A DNA stretch of 64,000 bases from Enterocloster asparagiformis. GTDB lineage: Bacteria > Bacillota > Clostridia > Lachnospirales > Lachnospiraceae. The stretch covers positions 1 to 64,000 of the forward strand of contig JAGZSY010000013.1 of NCBI GenBank assembly GCA_018380885.1, read 5' to 3'. The notes under the pieces are model-generated. The model was not told the DNA's origin and ran no database searches. It was given only the letters and a program-made list of their open reading frames with translations. Of this stretch, positions 26,400 to 34,240 are shown piece by piece; position 1 is the first letter of the stretch; every line of letters begins with the position of its first letter. Both the position numbers and the translations under genes were made by a program.

Positions 26400-27043
26400 C
26401 CTCTCCCTTCTGCAGGCGGCAGTCCCACCGCCCTCTCAAACGCCTCCACGCCGGCGCGCATCCGGTCCGTGTCCCCGCGGGCCACATCCCCGCGGTCAAA
26501 CATCCCGGACCCAATTCCCAGATACTGGCAGCCATTTTTTAAAAATTCCGCAGCGTTTTCCGCGTTCACACCGCCCACCGCCATGAGCGGCAGGGTCCCA
26601 AACGGTCCGGCCAGCTGCCTGAAATAGGACGGCCCCGCAGTAACCGCGGGAAATACCTTCACAATATCAGCTCCCCATGTCAGCTGGGTGTGTATCTCGC
26701 TGGGTGTGAACGCCGCCGGAACGGAAATCACGTTTCGCTCCCGGCAGTAGTCCAGCATTTCCCTGGTAAACATGACCGGGGACAGTGCGAAATCGGCCCC
26801 TGACTCCGTCGCGGCTTTAAGCTCATCCAAAGTCATCACGGTTCCTGCCCCGATGCTTAAGCTATCCCCAAAGCGCTCTCTGGCCTCGTTGATCATGGAC
26901 AGCGCGCCCTCTGTGTTCATCGTGATCTCTACGCTGCGGATGCGGCTGTGGCTCAACACCTCCAAAATCAGCCGCACCTCCCGGTCCGTATACCCTCTGA
27001 GGATACAGGTAACTTTCGAAAAATCCCGCACGTTTTTTCTCAT
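26396..27043 (-). CDS. KDPG/KDPGal aldolase family protein
   Basis: A 215-residue class I aldolase. Lys129 in ADIVKVFPA would form the Schiff base and Glu39 in SVEITMN is the usual general acid/base. The family splits 2-keto-3-deoxy-6-phospho-gluconate or -galactonate into pyruvate and glyceraldehyde 3-phosphate. It is first in the operon aldolase-IIA-IIB-IIC-dehydratase, behind the sigma-54 promoter at 27142-27158. GGAGG precedes the ATG. Confidence 0.9.
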   Translation of the reverse strand: MRKNVRDFSKVTCILRGYTDREVRLILEVLSHSRIRSVEITMNTEGALSMINEARERFGDSLSIGAGTVMTLDELKAATESGADFALSPVMFTREMLDYCRERNVISVPAAFTPSEIHTQLTWGADIVKVFPAVTAGPSYFRQLAGPFGTLPLMAVGGVNAENAAEFLKNGCQYLGIGSGMFDRGDVARGDTDRMRAGVEAFERAVGLPPAEGRG

Positions 27044-27102
27044 TCCCCGAATCCCTCCTTTCCGCCAAATCTTATCCGGCCTATGCGATTCCCTTGAGAA
27101 TC

Positions 27103-27137
27103 AAAAAATAGGCCCAGCGTTTCCGCTATGCCTATTT
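27103..27137 (-). terminator. Terminator of the LevR-like gene, straddling a sigma-54 start
   Basis: The minus strand forms AAATAGGC/GCCTATTT (8 bp) plus AGCG/CGCT closed by a GAAA tetraloop, running into six Ts. Transcripts from the regulator gene (stop at 27175) would end here. The predicted sigma-54 start (about 27131) falls inside the 5' arm, so sigma-54 transcripts would lack most of that arm. Confidence 0.85.
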
Positions 27138-27141
27138 ATAA

Positions 27142-27158
27142 TGCAAGATTTGTGCCAA
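27142..27158 (-). promoter_or_regulatory. Sigma-54 promoter of the PTS/aldolase operon
   Basis: Minus strand TTGGCACAAATCTTGCA, one mismatch from TTGGCACG-N4-TTGCA with perfect spacing. With GC at -13/-12 (27144-27143), the start is near 27131, about 88 bases before the aldolase ATG. Confidence 0.92.
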
Positions 27159-27174
27159 GTTTTGGCAGGTTTTG

Positions 27175-30093
27175 TCAGAAATTCAAATATTTGATAACCT
27201 CTTCCTTGCTCCGCGCCCCACGGATGTTGGAAATACGTTGTTTTTCTTCAGTCAGCTGAGAAAATTTTTCCGCATATTTTTTGCAGCTGTTGTCAAACGC
27301 AAAGAGGAAAACTAAATCTGCCACATTATCTTCCGACCATATCACCGGTTTGGCAAGCTTTGCCACGGCGATGGCAGGTTTTGTGACATACGCGCTGTCC
27401 CCGTGGGGCACCGCGATTTCTTCCTGGGTCAGACAGGTGGCCCCCATCATCTCCCGCTTGTACACGCTGAGCAGAAAACCGTCCGTCACCGCCCCCCACG
27501 CCTCCAAGGAGGCGCAGAGCCCGTCGATGATCTCATTTTTCGTGATCGTGGGTTCCGGCTCAAAAAGGATCAGCTCCGGCCGCACCACGTCGATCAGAGA
27601 CGCCTTCTGCCCCTGGTATTCGCTGATCAGCCCCATCAGGGCCAGCAGGCCCTGGCTGCTGAACACATAGCCCATGGGGTAAAATGGAATCCCCGGGACC
27701 TCCGGGTCCATGGTGCCGGTGATTGCCAGAATATGGTATTCCCGCCTGATCCGGTCGATCTCCTCCCGCTGCTTCTGGGCGTTCAGCAGGCCGAGCTCAA
27801 AGATGGCGATATCGTCGCTGGCGTTTAACACGCTGTTCTCCAGATATCCCTTCAGCCGCCTGGCGTTGCCCTCCCCGGTCAGACACACCGTGATCAGCGC
27901 GGGCTTTAGCCCCTCTTTCACACGGGGCGGTTCGGGCTGAAAGCCCTGGGACCATCGGATGGCCTGGGCCACCTCCTCCAGGCTGGCGTCCTCTAAGCTT
28001 GCCCTGCGCACCGCGTCCAGGGCCATCAGCGTGTCCACCCTGGCGATGGAGCGCACGGGAATCCCGGTTTTCTGCATCACGGCGTCCCCGATCTCGGTCA
28101 GGGAGCCCATATCCACCAGCAGCAGAATTCCCTTACCCTCATCCACCGCTTTCGCCACATCGATCACCCGGTTCAAAGCCACGCCGTAGGTCTCGGTCAG
28201 CCCCATGGCGACTCCCACGGCCAGATCCATGTCCATCACGGCGTTCACCACCTCCGCCATGGACACGCCCACCTGGCCGTGGGTCAGAATGATCACGCGT
28301 ATCCTCCTGGGCCTGGACTGAACCCTGGCCCGGAATGTTTTCAGATACACGGTGATGCGGGCCGCCTCCTCGGCAGGTATGGCGGCGTCCAGCTCCTTGG
28401 AAATCTGCGCCACCATGGCTAGAGCCACTCGGTACTCGCTGGGGTTCTCCCGCCGAATCTGCGCGGCGTCGGCGCTGGCGGCATAATTGCCGGCCCTGAG
28501 GTTATTTAAAACAGCCTCCAAGTGAATTGCCAGCAGGCTGTACAGGTCGTCCTGGAGCCGGGGAAATTCACGTTTCGCCAGGTCGATGCCCCGCCTGGTG
28601 GCCTGGACCAGCCGCCGATCCACCATGTTCTCCACAAAGGTCTCCAGGGAGGTCTTGGACTGTCCGCCCTGGCCGGATTCGGACAGATTCAGATAGCGGT
28701 TGATCCGGTCCTGAATCTGTTCCCGGACCGCCTCCTGGTCCAGCTCCCGCCCGCCCAGCTCCTCAAACGCGGACTCGATCAGCTGGTACAGGGACTCGGC
28801 CTCCGCGCTGTCCGCGGCCGCGGCCGGCGGCTCGCCCGCGCCGCCCTCCGGGGTGATGGTCAGATCCCGGCCAAAGCCCGGAATTCTGGCGCTTCCCGCG
28901 CCCAGACTCCCCCGGCTGTCCTCCAGCGTCCCCTTCAGCTGCTCCGCCTTGATCCGCACCTCCGGCCTGCCCATGGAAACGCTGGCCAGAAACGCCTCGG
29001 CGCACAGAACCTGAATGTCGCTCCTGAGCTGCCCCACATTCCCGCTGCAGGGGTAGGTCAGAAGCGCGGCCACCACCGGCCACTCGACCACCAGCTGGCG
29101 GCCGATCTGTCCAGCCTCCCGGCCCAGAAAGGTGCGGATGATGACGTAGCGCTCCTCGATGGGCCGCTCCTTCAGGGAGGGCATGGAGATGATCATGGGG
29201 ATTCTGCGCCGGAACGTCAGCAAAAGTGAGCTCTCGGGGTTCTCCGTGGTGGCCGCGATCACCCGCACCCGCGCCCTTCGGGGCGTTCCGGAATCCCCCA
29301 GACGCCGGAACTCCCCCTTGTCCAGCAGGTAAAACAACAGCTCCTGCCCTTCATTGGGCAGGCGGTGCACCTCGTCCAAAAACAGGATTCCCCCGTCCGC
29401 CTCCTCCACCAGCCCTCTCTTGTTCTCCTTGGCGCCGCTGAACGCGCCCTTCACGTATCCGAACAGCTGTGAGATCAACAGCTGCGGATTCTCGGCGTAG
29501 TCGGCGCAGTTGAACACCACAAAGGGCGCGCCTGCCCCCAGCACCTTTTTTTGCAGCGCAAAACGGTACATCGTCTCCGCCAGAAACGTCTTTCCGCTGC
29601 CGGACGGGCCGATGATCAGGGTGTTCAGCCCGCTGGGCGGATACAGCACAGCGGCCTTCGCCTGGTTGATCTGGTTTTTCAGGCCCCCGTCAAACCCGAT
29701 CACGCCGCAGAACACTTCCTCCTCGTCCTCCCCGGCCGGGGCGGGGTTGCAGGCGGGCGGCCCGCTCTCAAGCTTCGCCTGCGCCGCCCGGGGCTGTCCT
29801 GGCGGCAGCTCCTCCCGCAGGCGCTTTACCAGATACCGGGAAAGATCGTAGCCCATCCGGTTGAGCTGCGCTGTCATGGCCCGCTCGGACATTCCCGGAC
29901 GCTCGGCGTCAAGCCGCCTCAGCTCCGGTATCAGCGTCCGCCTCAGACGCTCCCGCGAATCCGGGATCGCTGCCTGCATTCTCAGCTCCACCACCCGCTC
30001 CCGGTGGACGTCCATGCGCCTGGCCAGCTCCTCGTCTGTAAACGGGCGGCGCGGATTCTCCCCCTCAATCAGTTCCAACAGTTTTTCTACCAT
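27175..30093 (-). CDS. LevR-like sigma-54 activator with PRD and PTS domains
   Basis: A 972-residue regulator of the LevR/ManR family. The order is an N-terminal helix-turn-helix region (1-85), AAA+ domain with Walker A GPSGSGKT (162-169), sigma-54 contact loop GAFSGA (216-221, GAFTGA in most) and Walker B GGILFLDEVH, a PRD (about 490-590), an EIIA-Man domain with His605 in LTHGQ, a IIB-like region (about 731-830) and a C-terminal IIA domain with His897 in IAVPHGD. PTS phosphorylation of the histidines would tune activity to sugar supply. The target is the sigma-54 promoter 17 bases past its stop. It lies 23 bases after the phosphotriesterase-family gene and is probably co-transcribed with it. 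Confidence 0.92.
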   Translation of the reverse strand: MVEKLLELIEGENPRRPFTDEELARRMDVHRERVVELRMQAAIPDSRERLRRTLIPELRRLDAERPGMSERAMTAQLNRMGYDLSRYLVKRLREELPPGQPRAAQAKLESGPPACNPAPAGEDEEEVFCGVIGFDGGLKNQINQAKAAVLYPPSGLNTLIIGPSGSGKTFLAETMYRFALQKKVLGAGAPFVVFNCADYAENPQLLISQLFGYVKGAFSGAKENKRGLVEEADGGILFLDEVHRLPNEGQELLFYLLDKGEFRRLGDSGTPRRARVRVIAATTENPESSLLLTFRRRIPMIISMPSLKERPIEERYVIIRTFLGREAGQIGRQLVVEWPVVAALLTYPCSGNVGQLRSDIQVLCAEAFLASVSMGRPEVRIKAEQLKGTLEDSRGSLGAGSARIPGFGRDLTITPEGGAGEPPAAAADSAEAESLYQLIESAFEELGGRELDQEAVREQIQDRINRYLNLSESGQGGQSKTSLETFVENMVDRRLVQATRRGIDLAKREFPRLQDDLYSLLAIHLEAVLNNLRAGNYAASADAAQIRRENPSEYRVALAMVAQISKELDAAIPAEEAARITVYLKTFRARVQSRPRRIRVIILTHGQVGVSMAEVVNAVMDMDLAVGVAMGLTETYGVALNRVIDVAKAVDEGKGILLLVDMGSLTEIGDAVMQKTGIPVRSIARVDTLMALDAVRRASLEDASLEEVAQAIRWSQGFQPEPPRVKEGLKPALITVCLTGEGNARRLKGYLENSVLNASDDIAIFELGLLNAQKQREEIDRIRREYHILAITGTMDPEVPGIPFYPMGYVFSSQGLLALMGLISEYQGQKASLIDVVRPELILFEPEPTITKNEIIDGLCASLEAWGAVTDGFLLSVYKREMMGATCLTQEEIAVPHGDSAYVTKPAIAVAKLAKPVIWSEDNVADLVFLFAFDNSCKKYAEKFSQLTEEKQRISNIRGARSKEEVIKYLNF

Positions 30094-30116
30094 GTCCCCA
30101 CTCCCTGTCCGACCAC

Positions 30117-31043
30117 TTACGCCCCGTATACTGCAAAAATCCTGGCCGAATTTTCCACCGTCAAACGCCGGAAATCCGCTTCGGAAATGTGCTTTAGCAG
30201 TTCCTCCTTCAAATCCGTGAGAATATACGCAAACCCCGGCTTTCCCCCGTAGGCCGGAAGATAGCTGGTCTTGCCCATGTCGCCTGCCAGCGTCACCTGG
30301 CCGGCGAAGCCGGCCCGTACGAGCTGCGCGATCATCTCCACCCGGAACCGATCCCGGTCCGCCAGCTCCCGGCCCACGTGGTCGATGCAGATATTAACCC
30401 CAAGACTGCACAGACTCATGGCGTACGCCACGTCCATCCTGCTGTCGATATGGCACAGCAGGACCCGGGAGAGGTCCACCCCCAGGGACTTAAGCAGCTC
30501 CGCCTGTTCCAGCCCCATGGTTCCCTTATCGCAGTGGGTGCTGATGGGAATCCCAAGCTCCCGGTTGGCCCGGGCGGCTACGCGGATGGACTTCTCCTCC
30601 AGCTCTGTAATCGTCCCATAGCTGGTGCCGCATTTCACCACGCCGGGGCGGATGCCCGTTCCGTCTATCCCCTCCAGCGCCTCCCTGCGCACGATCTCGA
30701 ACAACTCCTCCTCCGACCGTTCCCCAAACCACGGCGGCATAAATTCTTCCTTGTGAAAGCCGGTGGTGCAGATCACATGGATGCCCGCCGCCCGCGAGAT
30801 CGCCTGATACCCCCTCACGTCCCTGCCGTAATGGATGGGCGTCATCTCCACCAGCGTCCGACCCCCTGCTCGCCGGAACGCCTCGCTCTCCCGGGCCGAC
30901 TTTTCCCGGTCGTCCAGCGTGTAATCGCGGTACTTTGGGTCGTCGCTCTGGGGCCTCACCAAAAGGTGTTCGTGCACATAGGTGGTCCCCAGCTCATTTC
31001 CCCTTACCGGGCCCCTCACCGTCATCGCGTAAGATTGTTCCAT
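30117..31043 (-). CDS. Phosphotriesterase-family metal-dependent hydrolase
   Basis: A 308-residue amidohydrolase-superfamily protein of the phosphotriesterase group. Metal ligands His24 and His26 (VHEHL), Lys137 (GVVKCG), His170 (STHCD), His198 (LCHID) and the late Asp in LAGDMGK are present. Family members include lactonases as well as phosphotriesterases. The start at 31043 has GAGGAGG seven bases upstream. Co-location with the LevR-like regulator and a sugar-acid PTS operon suggests a sugar lactonase, which is inference. Confidence 0.85.
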   Translation of the reverse strand: MEQSYAMTVRGPVRGNELGTTYVHEHLLVRPQSDDPKYRDYTLDDREKSARESEAFRRAGGRTLVEMTPIHYGRDVRGYQAISRAAGIHVICTTGFHKEEFMPPWFGERSEEELFEIVRREALEGIDGTGIRPGVVKCGTSYGTITELEEKSIRVAARANRELGIPISTHCDKGTMGLEQAELLKSLGVDLSRVLLCHIDSRMDVAYAMSLCSLGVNICIDHVGRELADRDRFRVEMIAQLVRAGFAGQVTLAGDMGKTSYLPAYGGKPGFAYILTDLKEELLKHISEADFRRLTVENSARIFAVYGA

Positions 31044-31099
31044 GATCCCGCCTCCTCTTCCGTCTTTCCCTGCCGTCGCCTGCAAACTTAATAAAAATC

Positions 31100-31128
31100 A
31101 TTTTACGAGCCCTGAGCTGGATTGTCAA
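31100..31128 (-). promoter_or_regulatory. Sigma-A promoter of the hydrolase-LevR pair
   Basis: Minus strand TTGACA, 17-base spacer, TAAAAT; start near 31093, about 50 bases before the ATG at 31043. Confidence 0.75.
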
Positions 31129-31254
31129 GAAAACCTTATGTCCCCCTCCAGGCCGTCCAGCAGTCCCGGGGGCGCCCCTTTGGAAAAGCTGCGGCGTTTA
31201 GGCGCACACCTGGCCAAAGCGCACCGTCCCGGCCATTTCAAAACGCCTGTGCCA

Positions 31255-31914
31255 TTACAGGGAATTTCCGTCCCGGATTTCCCGGGCATAATGTCTGAGA
31301 TACTCATACCCCATTTCCTCCGCTTCCAGCAGATACCGCTCCAGCAGGGGCGATTTCACCCTGTTTAACACGTGCAGGACCATGATCTTCTGATACTCGT
31401 CTGCGCCGTATTTTCTCCGGCTCCAAAACTCCGCCGCATACGCCTCGACCCGCTCCGGATACAGTTCAGCCAGGGACTGCAGCGCCAAACGCTCCGTATA
31501 CTCATCCCCTGTTTCGAGAAACCGGAATATCAGTTTCCGCACGCTGCGCTCCCCGTCATACGCGTGCAGATGCTCGGCAAATTGCCATTTGGCGTTTGTA
31601 TAGTTGGTCCCAAGGCTGGCCTGGCACAAGCGGGCAAACCATTCCGGGCGCCGGAGGGTATCGGGCATAAGGCTGCTGCACTCGTTATCCCGCGCAATGG
31701 CGTAAAGCATGTCATCAATCACCGCGTCCCCGGCCTGCGCGCAGGGAACATTTTCCAGGACGCCCAGGCAGGCCGCCCTCATATGGTCGAATTCCCCGCC
31801 AAAAACCCACTCTCCGTTATCGTTATCCTCTGTTATCTCCGGAAAGCTTTCCCGCTGATACGTTTTAAAGGCCGCCACGGCCCTGTGAAGGTCCATCTCA
31901 TATTCTCCGGTCAT
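31255..31914 (-). CDS. HEAT-repeat-like protein of unknown function
   Basis: A 219-residue acidic, helix-rich cytoplasmic protein. The C-terminal half has helical pairs such as SVRKLIFRFLETGDEYTERL and ALQSLAELYPERVEAYAAEF, in HEAT-like style. Start at 31914 is supported by AGGAG five bases upstream. No catalytic motif or clear operon partner was seen. Confidence 0.7.
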   Translation of the reverse strand: MTGEYEMDLHRAVAAFKTYQRESFPEITEDNDNGEWVFGGEFDHMRAACLGVLENVPCAQAGDAVIDDMLYAIARDNECSSLMPDTLRRPEWFARLCQASLGTNYTNAKWQFAEHLHAYDGERSVRKLIFRFLETGDEYTERLALQSLAELYPERVEAYAAEFWSRRKYGADEYQKIMVLHVLNRVKSPLLERYLLEAEEMGYEYLRHYAREIRDGNSL

Positions 31915-32062
31915 TTTCGCTCCTCTCCTTCCCAACCCCCGGCAGCCGCTCCGGATTTGCTGGCCCCCGCCCTTTCCCTCAAAAGCGCGCCGCCCTGTGT
32001 TCTCTATAACCGTATTCTACCATACGCCGTCCCCCCTGTCGATCTTGCCGCCCCAGCCACGC

Positions 32063-32116
32063 AAAAACTCCCCGAAGCCGGGCGGGGCCGAAGCCGCCGT
32101 CCCGTTTCGGGGAGTT
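32063..32116 (-). terminator. Intrinsic terminator after leuA
   Basis: AACTCCCCGAA pairs with TTCGGGGAGTT around a GC-rich inner hairpin, followed by Ts on the minus strand. Confidence 0.9.
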
Positions 32117-32133
32117 CCAATTTCACTGTCAAA

Positions 32134-33801
32134 TTAATAGAACAACCGGTTCACCGCGCTGAAGATACCGCGGATAGACGCTCTGGTAATGTTGGAACTG
32201 ATGCCGACGCCGTAGGTCGTCTTGCCGGACACCTGATCGATCAGGTGGATATAGGACGCAGCCTGAGCACCGGAACCTGCCGCCAAAGCGTGCTCGTTGT
32301 AATCCATAACCTTGATCTGAATGCCAAGGGCATCCTCCATACCTCTCTGAATCGCATCGATGGGGCCGTTGCCGACGCCCTCGAAGGTTTTCTCGATGCC
32401 GTGATCGGTGTAGGTAACCTTGGCCAGCGTTGCAAACTCGCCGTCCCCGGTCTCCGTGTCGGTGATCCGGCACTTGCGGAAGTGCATGGGCTCCTTGCGC
32501 TCCAGGTATTCCCTGCTGAACGCCTCCATGATCTGCTCCGGAGCCACCTCGCCCTGCTTCTCGGAAATCTTCTGGATCACGTCCGCAAACTCCTTGTGCA
32601 TGCCCTTAGGCAGCTTGAAGCCGTAGAAGGTATCCATCACGAAGGCTACGCCGCCCTTGCCGGACTGGCTGTTGATCCGCACGATGGGCTCGTACTCCCG
32701 GCCGATATCGCTGGGATCGATGGGCAGGTAGGGAACCTCCCAGAACTCGCTGTTCCGCTCGTGCAGCGCCTGCATGCCCTTGTTGATGGCATCCTGGTGG
32801 GAGCCGGAGAACGCGGTGAACACCAGCTTGCCCGCGTAGGGATGTCTGGGCGGAATATCCATCTTGGTGCAGCGCTCATAGACCTCTGCGATCTCGCGGA
32901 CATTCTCAATGTTCAGCTCAGGATCGATGCCCTGGGAGAACATGTTGTAGGCCACGGTCATCACGTCCACGTTGCCGGTACGCTCGCCGTTGCCGAACAA
33001 CGTGCCCTCCACGCGGTCCGCGCCCGCAAGCAGCGCCAGCTCCGTGGAAGCCACGCCCTCGCCGCGGTCATTGTGGGGGTGAATACTCAAAATAATGCTG
33101 TCGCGGTTCTTGAAATGCGTGTTCATCCACTCAATCTGATCCGCGTAGACATTGGGGGTGGTCATCTCAACGGTGGACGGAAGGTTGATAATAATGGGAT
33201 TCTCCTTGGTAGCGCCCCATGTCTCCTGAACCGCCGTGCAGACATCCAGCGCGAAGTCCAGCTCCGTGCCGGTAAAGCTCTCCGGGGAATACTCCAGGCG
33301 CACCTGGGTATCGCACTCCGCCGCATAGCGCTGCACCAGCTTGGTGCCGATGATGGCGATATCCTTGATCTCCTCCCGGTCCTTGTGGAACACCACGTCG
33401 CGCTGCAGGGTGGACGTGGAATTGTAAATATGTACAATGGCCTTCTTGACGCCCGCCAGGGACTCGAAGGTTCTCTTAATCAAATGCTCGCGGCACTGTA
33501 CCAGCACCTGGACCTCCACGTCGTCGGGAATGAGCTTGCGCTCCACCAATGTGCGCAGGAAGTCGTACTCAATCTGGGAAGCGGCCGGGAAGCCCACCTC
33601 GATCTCCTTAAAGCCCAGCTTCACGAGGAGGTTGAACATCTCTACCTTCTCCTCCACCACCATGGGCTCCACCAACGCCTGGTTGCCGTCGCGCAGGTCC
33701 ACGCTGCACCAGATCGGCGCCTTCATGATCTCCTTGTTCGGCCAGGTGCGCTCCGGGAAATCCACAACGGGTACACGTTTATATCTCTTATAATTCAACA
33801 T
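32134..33801 (-). CDS. leuA: 2-isopropylmalate synthase
   Basis: A 555-residue enzyme making 2-isopropylmalate from acetyl-CoA and 2-ketoisovalerate, the committed step of leucine synthesis. The catalytic barrel opens with APIWCSVDLRDGNQALVEPM, HPHNDRGEG gives metal and active-site residues, and the C-terminal regulatory domain ends in SGKTTYGVGISSNITRASI. It is the longer LeuA2-type form. The ATG at 33801 has GGAGG eight bases upstream. A 330-base leader with an attenuator-like hairpin precedes it. Confidence 0.95.
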   Translation of the reverse strand: MLNYKRYKRVPVVDFPERTWPNKEIMKAPIWCSVDLRDGNQALVEPMVVEEKVEMFNLLVKLGFKEIEVGFPAASQIEYDFLRTLVERKLIPDDVEVQVLVQCREHLIKRTFESLAGVKKAIVHIYNSTSTLQRDVVFHKDREEIKDIAIIGTKLVQRYAAECDTQVRLEYSPESFTGTELDFALDVCTAVQETWGATKENPIIINLPSTVEMTTPNVYADQIEWMNTHFKNRDSIILSIHPHNDRGEGVASTELALLAGADRVEGTLFGNGERTGNVDVMTVAYNMFSQGIDPELNIENVREIAEVYERCTKMDIPPRHPYAGKLVFTAFSGSHQDAINKGMQALHERNSEFWEVPYLPIDPSDIGREYEPIVRINSQSGKGGVAFVMDTFYGFKLPKGMHKEFADVIQKISEKQGEVAPEQIMEAFSREYLERKEPMHFRKCRITDTETGDGEFATLAKVTYTDHGIEKTFEGVGNGPIDAIQRGMEDALGIQIKVMDYNEHALAAGSGAQAASYIHLIDQVSGKTTYGVGISSNITRASIRGIFSAVNRLFY

Positions 33802-33870
33802 ACTTGTTTCCTCCATTCATCTTTTTACGGTCATCGATCCATCACACTGTCCTGCCAATTCACTTCGTCC

Positions 33871-33960
33871 TCAGCCCTGTACGGGCAGTCGCTCGATCAC
33901 ACCGTAATGTCTGACGATGAACAGCAATGCTCTTACTGGTTCAGCCCCATCTCTCATCAT
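33871..33960 (-). CDS. Candidate leader peptide upstream of leuA
   Basis: A 29-codon frame beginning ATGATG and ending TGA, inside the leuA leader. About nine of its residues are Val, Leu or Ile, including RALLFIVRHYGVIERLPV. AAGGA sits directly before it, closer than ideal. A 20-codon frame (33957-34019) ends by overlapping its start. Translation is unproved. Confidence 0.35.
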   Translation of the reverse strand: MMRDGAEPVRALLFIVRHYGVIERLPVQG

Positions 33961-34046
33961 TCCTTTTTTGTCAAAAATCGCCGCCCGCCGCAGGTCCGCC
34001 CCTGAAGAGCGCAATTCATCCCCCGGGATGCGTTTTCCTGTGAATG

Positions 34047-34079
34047 AAAAAGATCCCGGAGCGCAAAGCTTCCGGGATC
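34047..34079 (-). terminator. Attenuator-like terminator in the leuA leader
   Basis: GATCCCGGAAGC pairs with GCTCCGGGATC, then five Ts, about 25 bases downstream of the predicted leuA start site. An upstream GCGAAGC could pair with the GCTTTGC in its loop and arm (with one G-U) to form a competing fold. It would also stop readthrough from glmM. Confidence 0.75.
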
Positions 34080-34110
34080 ACATTGGACCGCTTCGCTGCA
34101 ACGTTAATTT

Positions 34111-34139
34111 ATTATATCACAGCGTGCCATAACTGGCAA
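34111..34139 (-). promoter_or_regulatory. Sigma-A promoter of leuA
   Basis: Minus strand TTGCCA, 17-base spacer, TATAAT, with an extended -10 (TGATATAAT). Start near 34104. Confidence 0.85.
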
Positions 34140-34240
34140 GTAATCGGTTTTTATTTCAATATTCCCAATGGTTATAGCAATTATTCCCACATCTTATGTT
34201 AGCCCGCGCAAACACGCGGCTCTCGCCGAAACTCAGGCAA

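Noticed and set aside
31372..34005. Very long open frame on the plus strand (877 codons)
   Set aside because: It is antisense to leuA and the HEAT-like gene; high GC and codon bias open the opposite frame. leuA is unmistakable.
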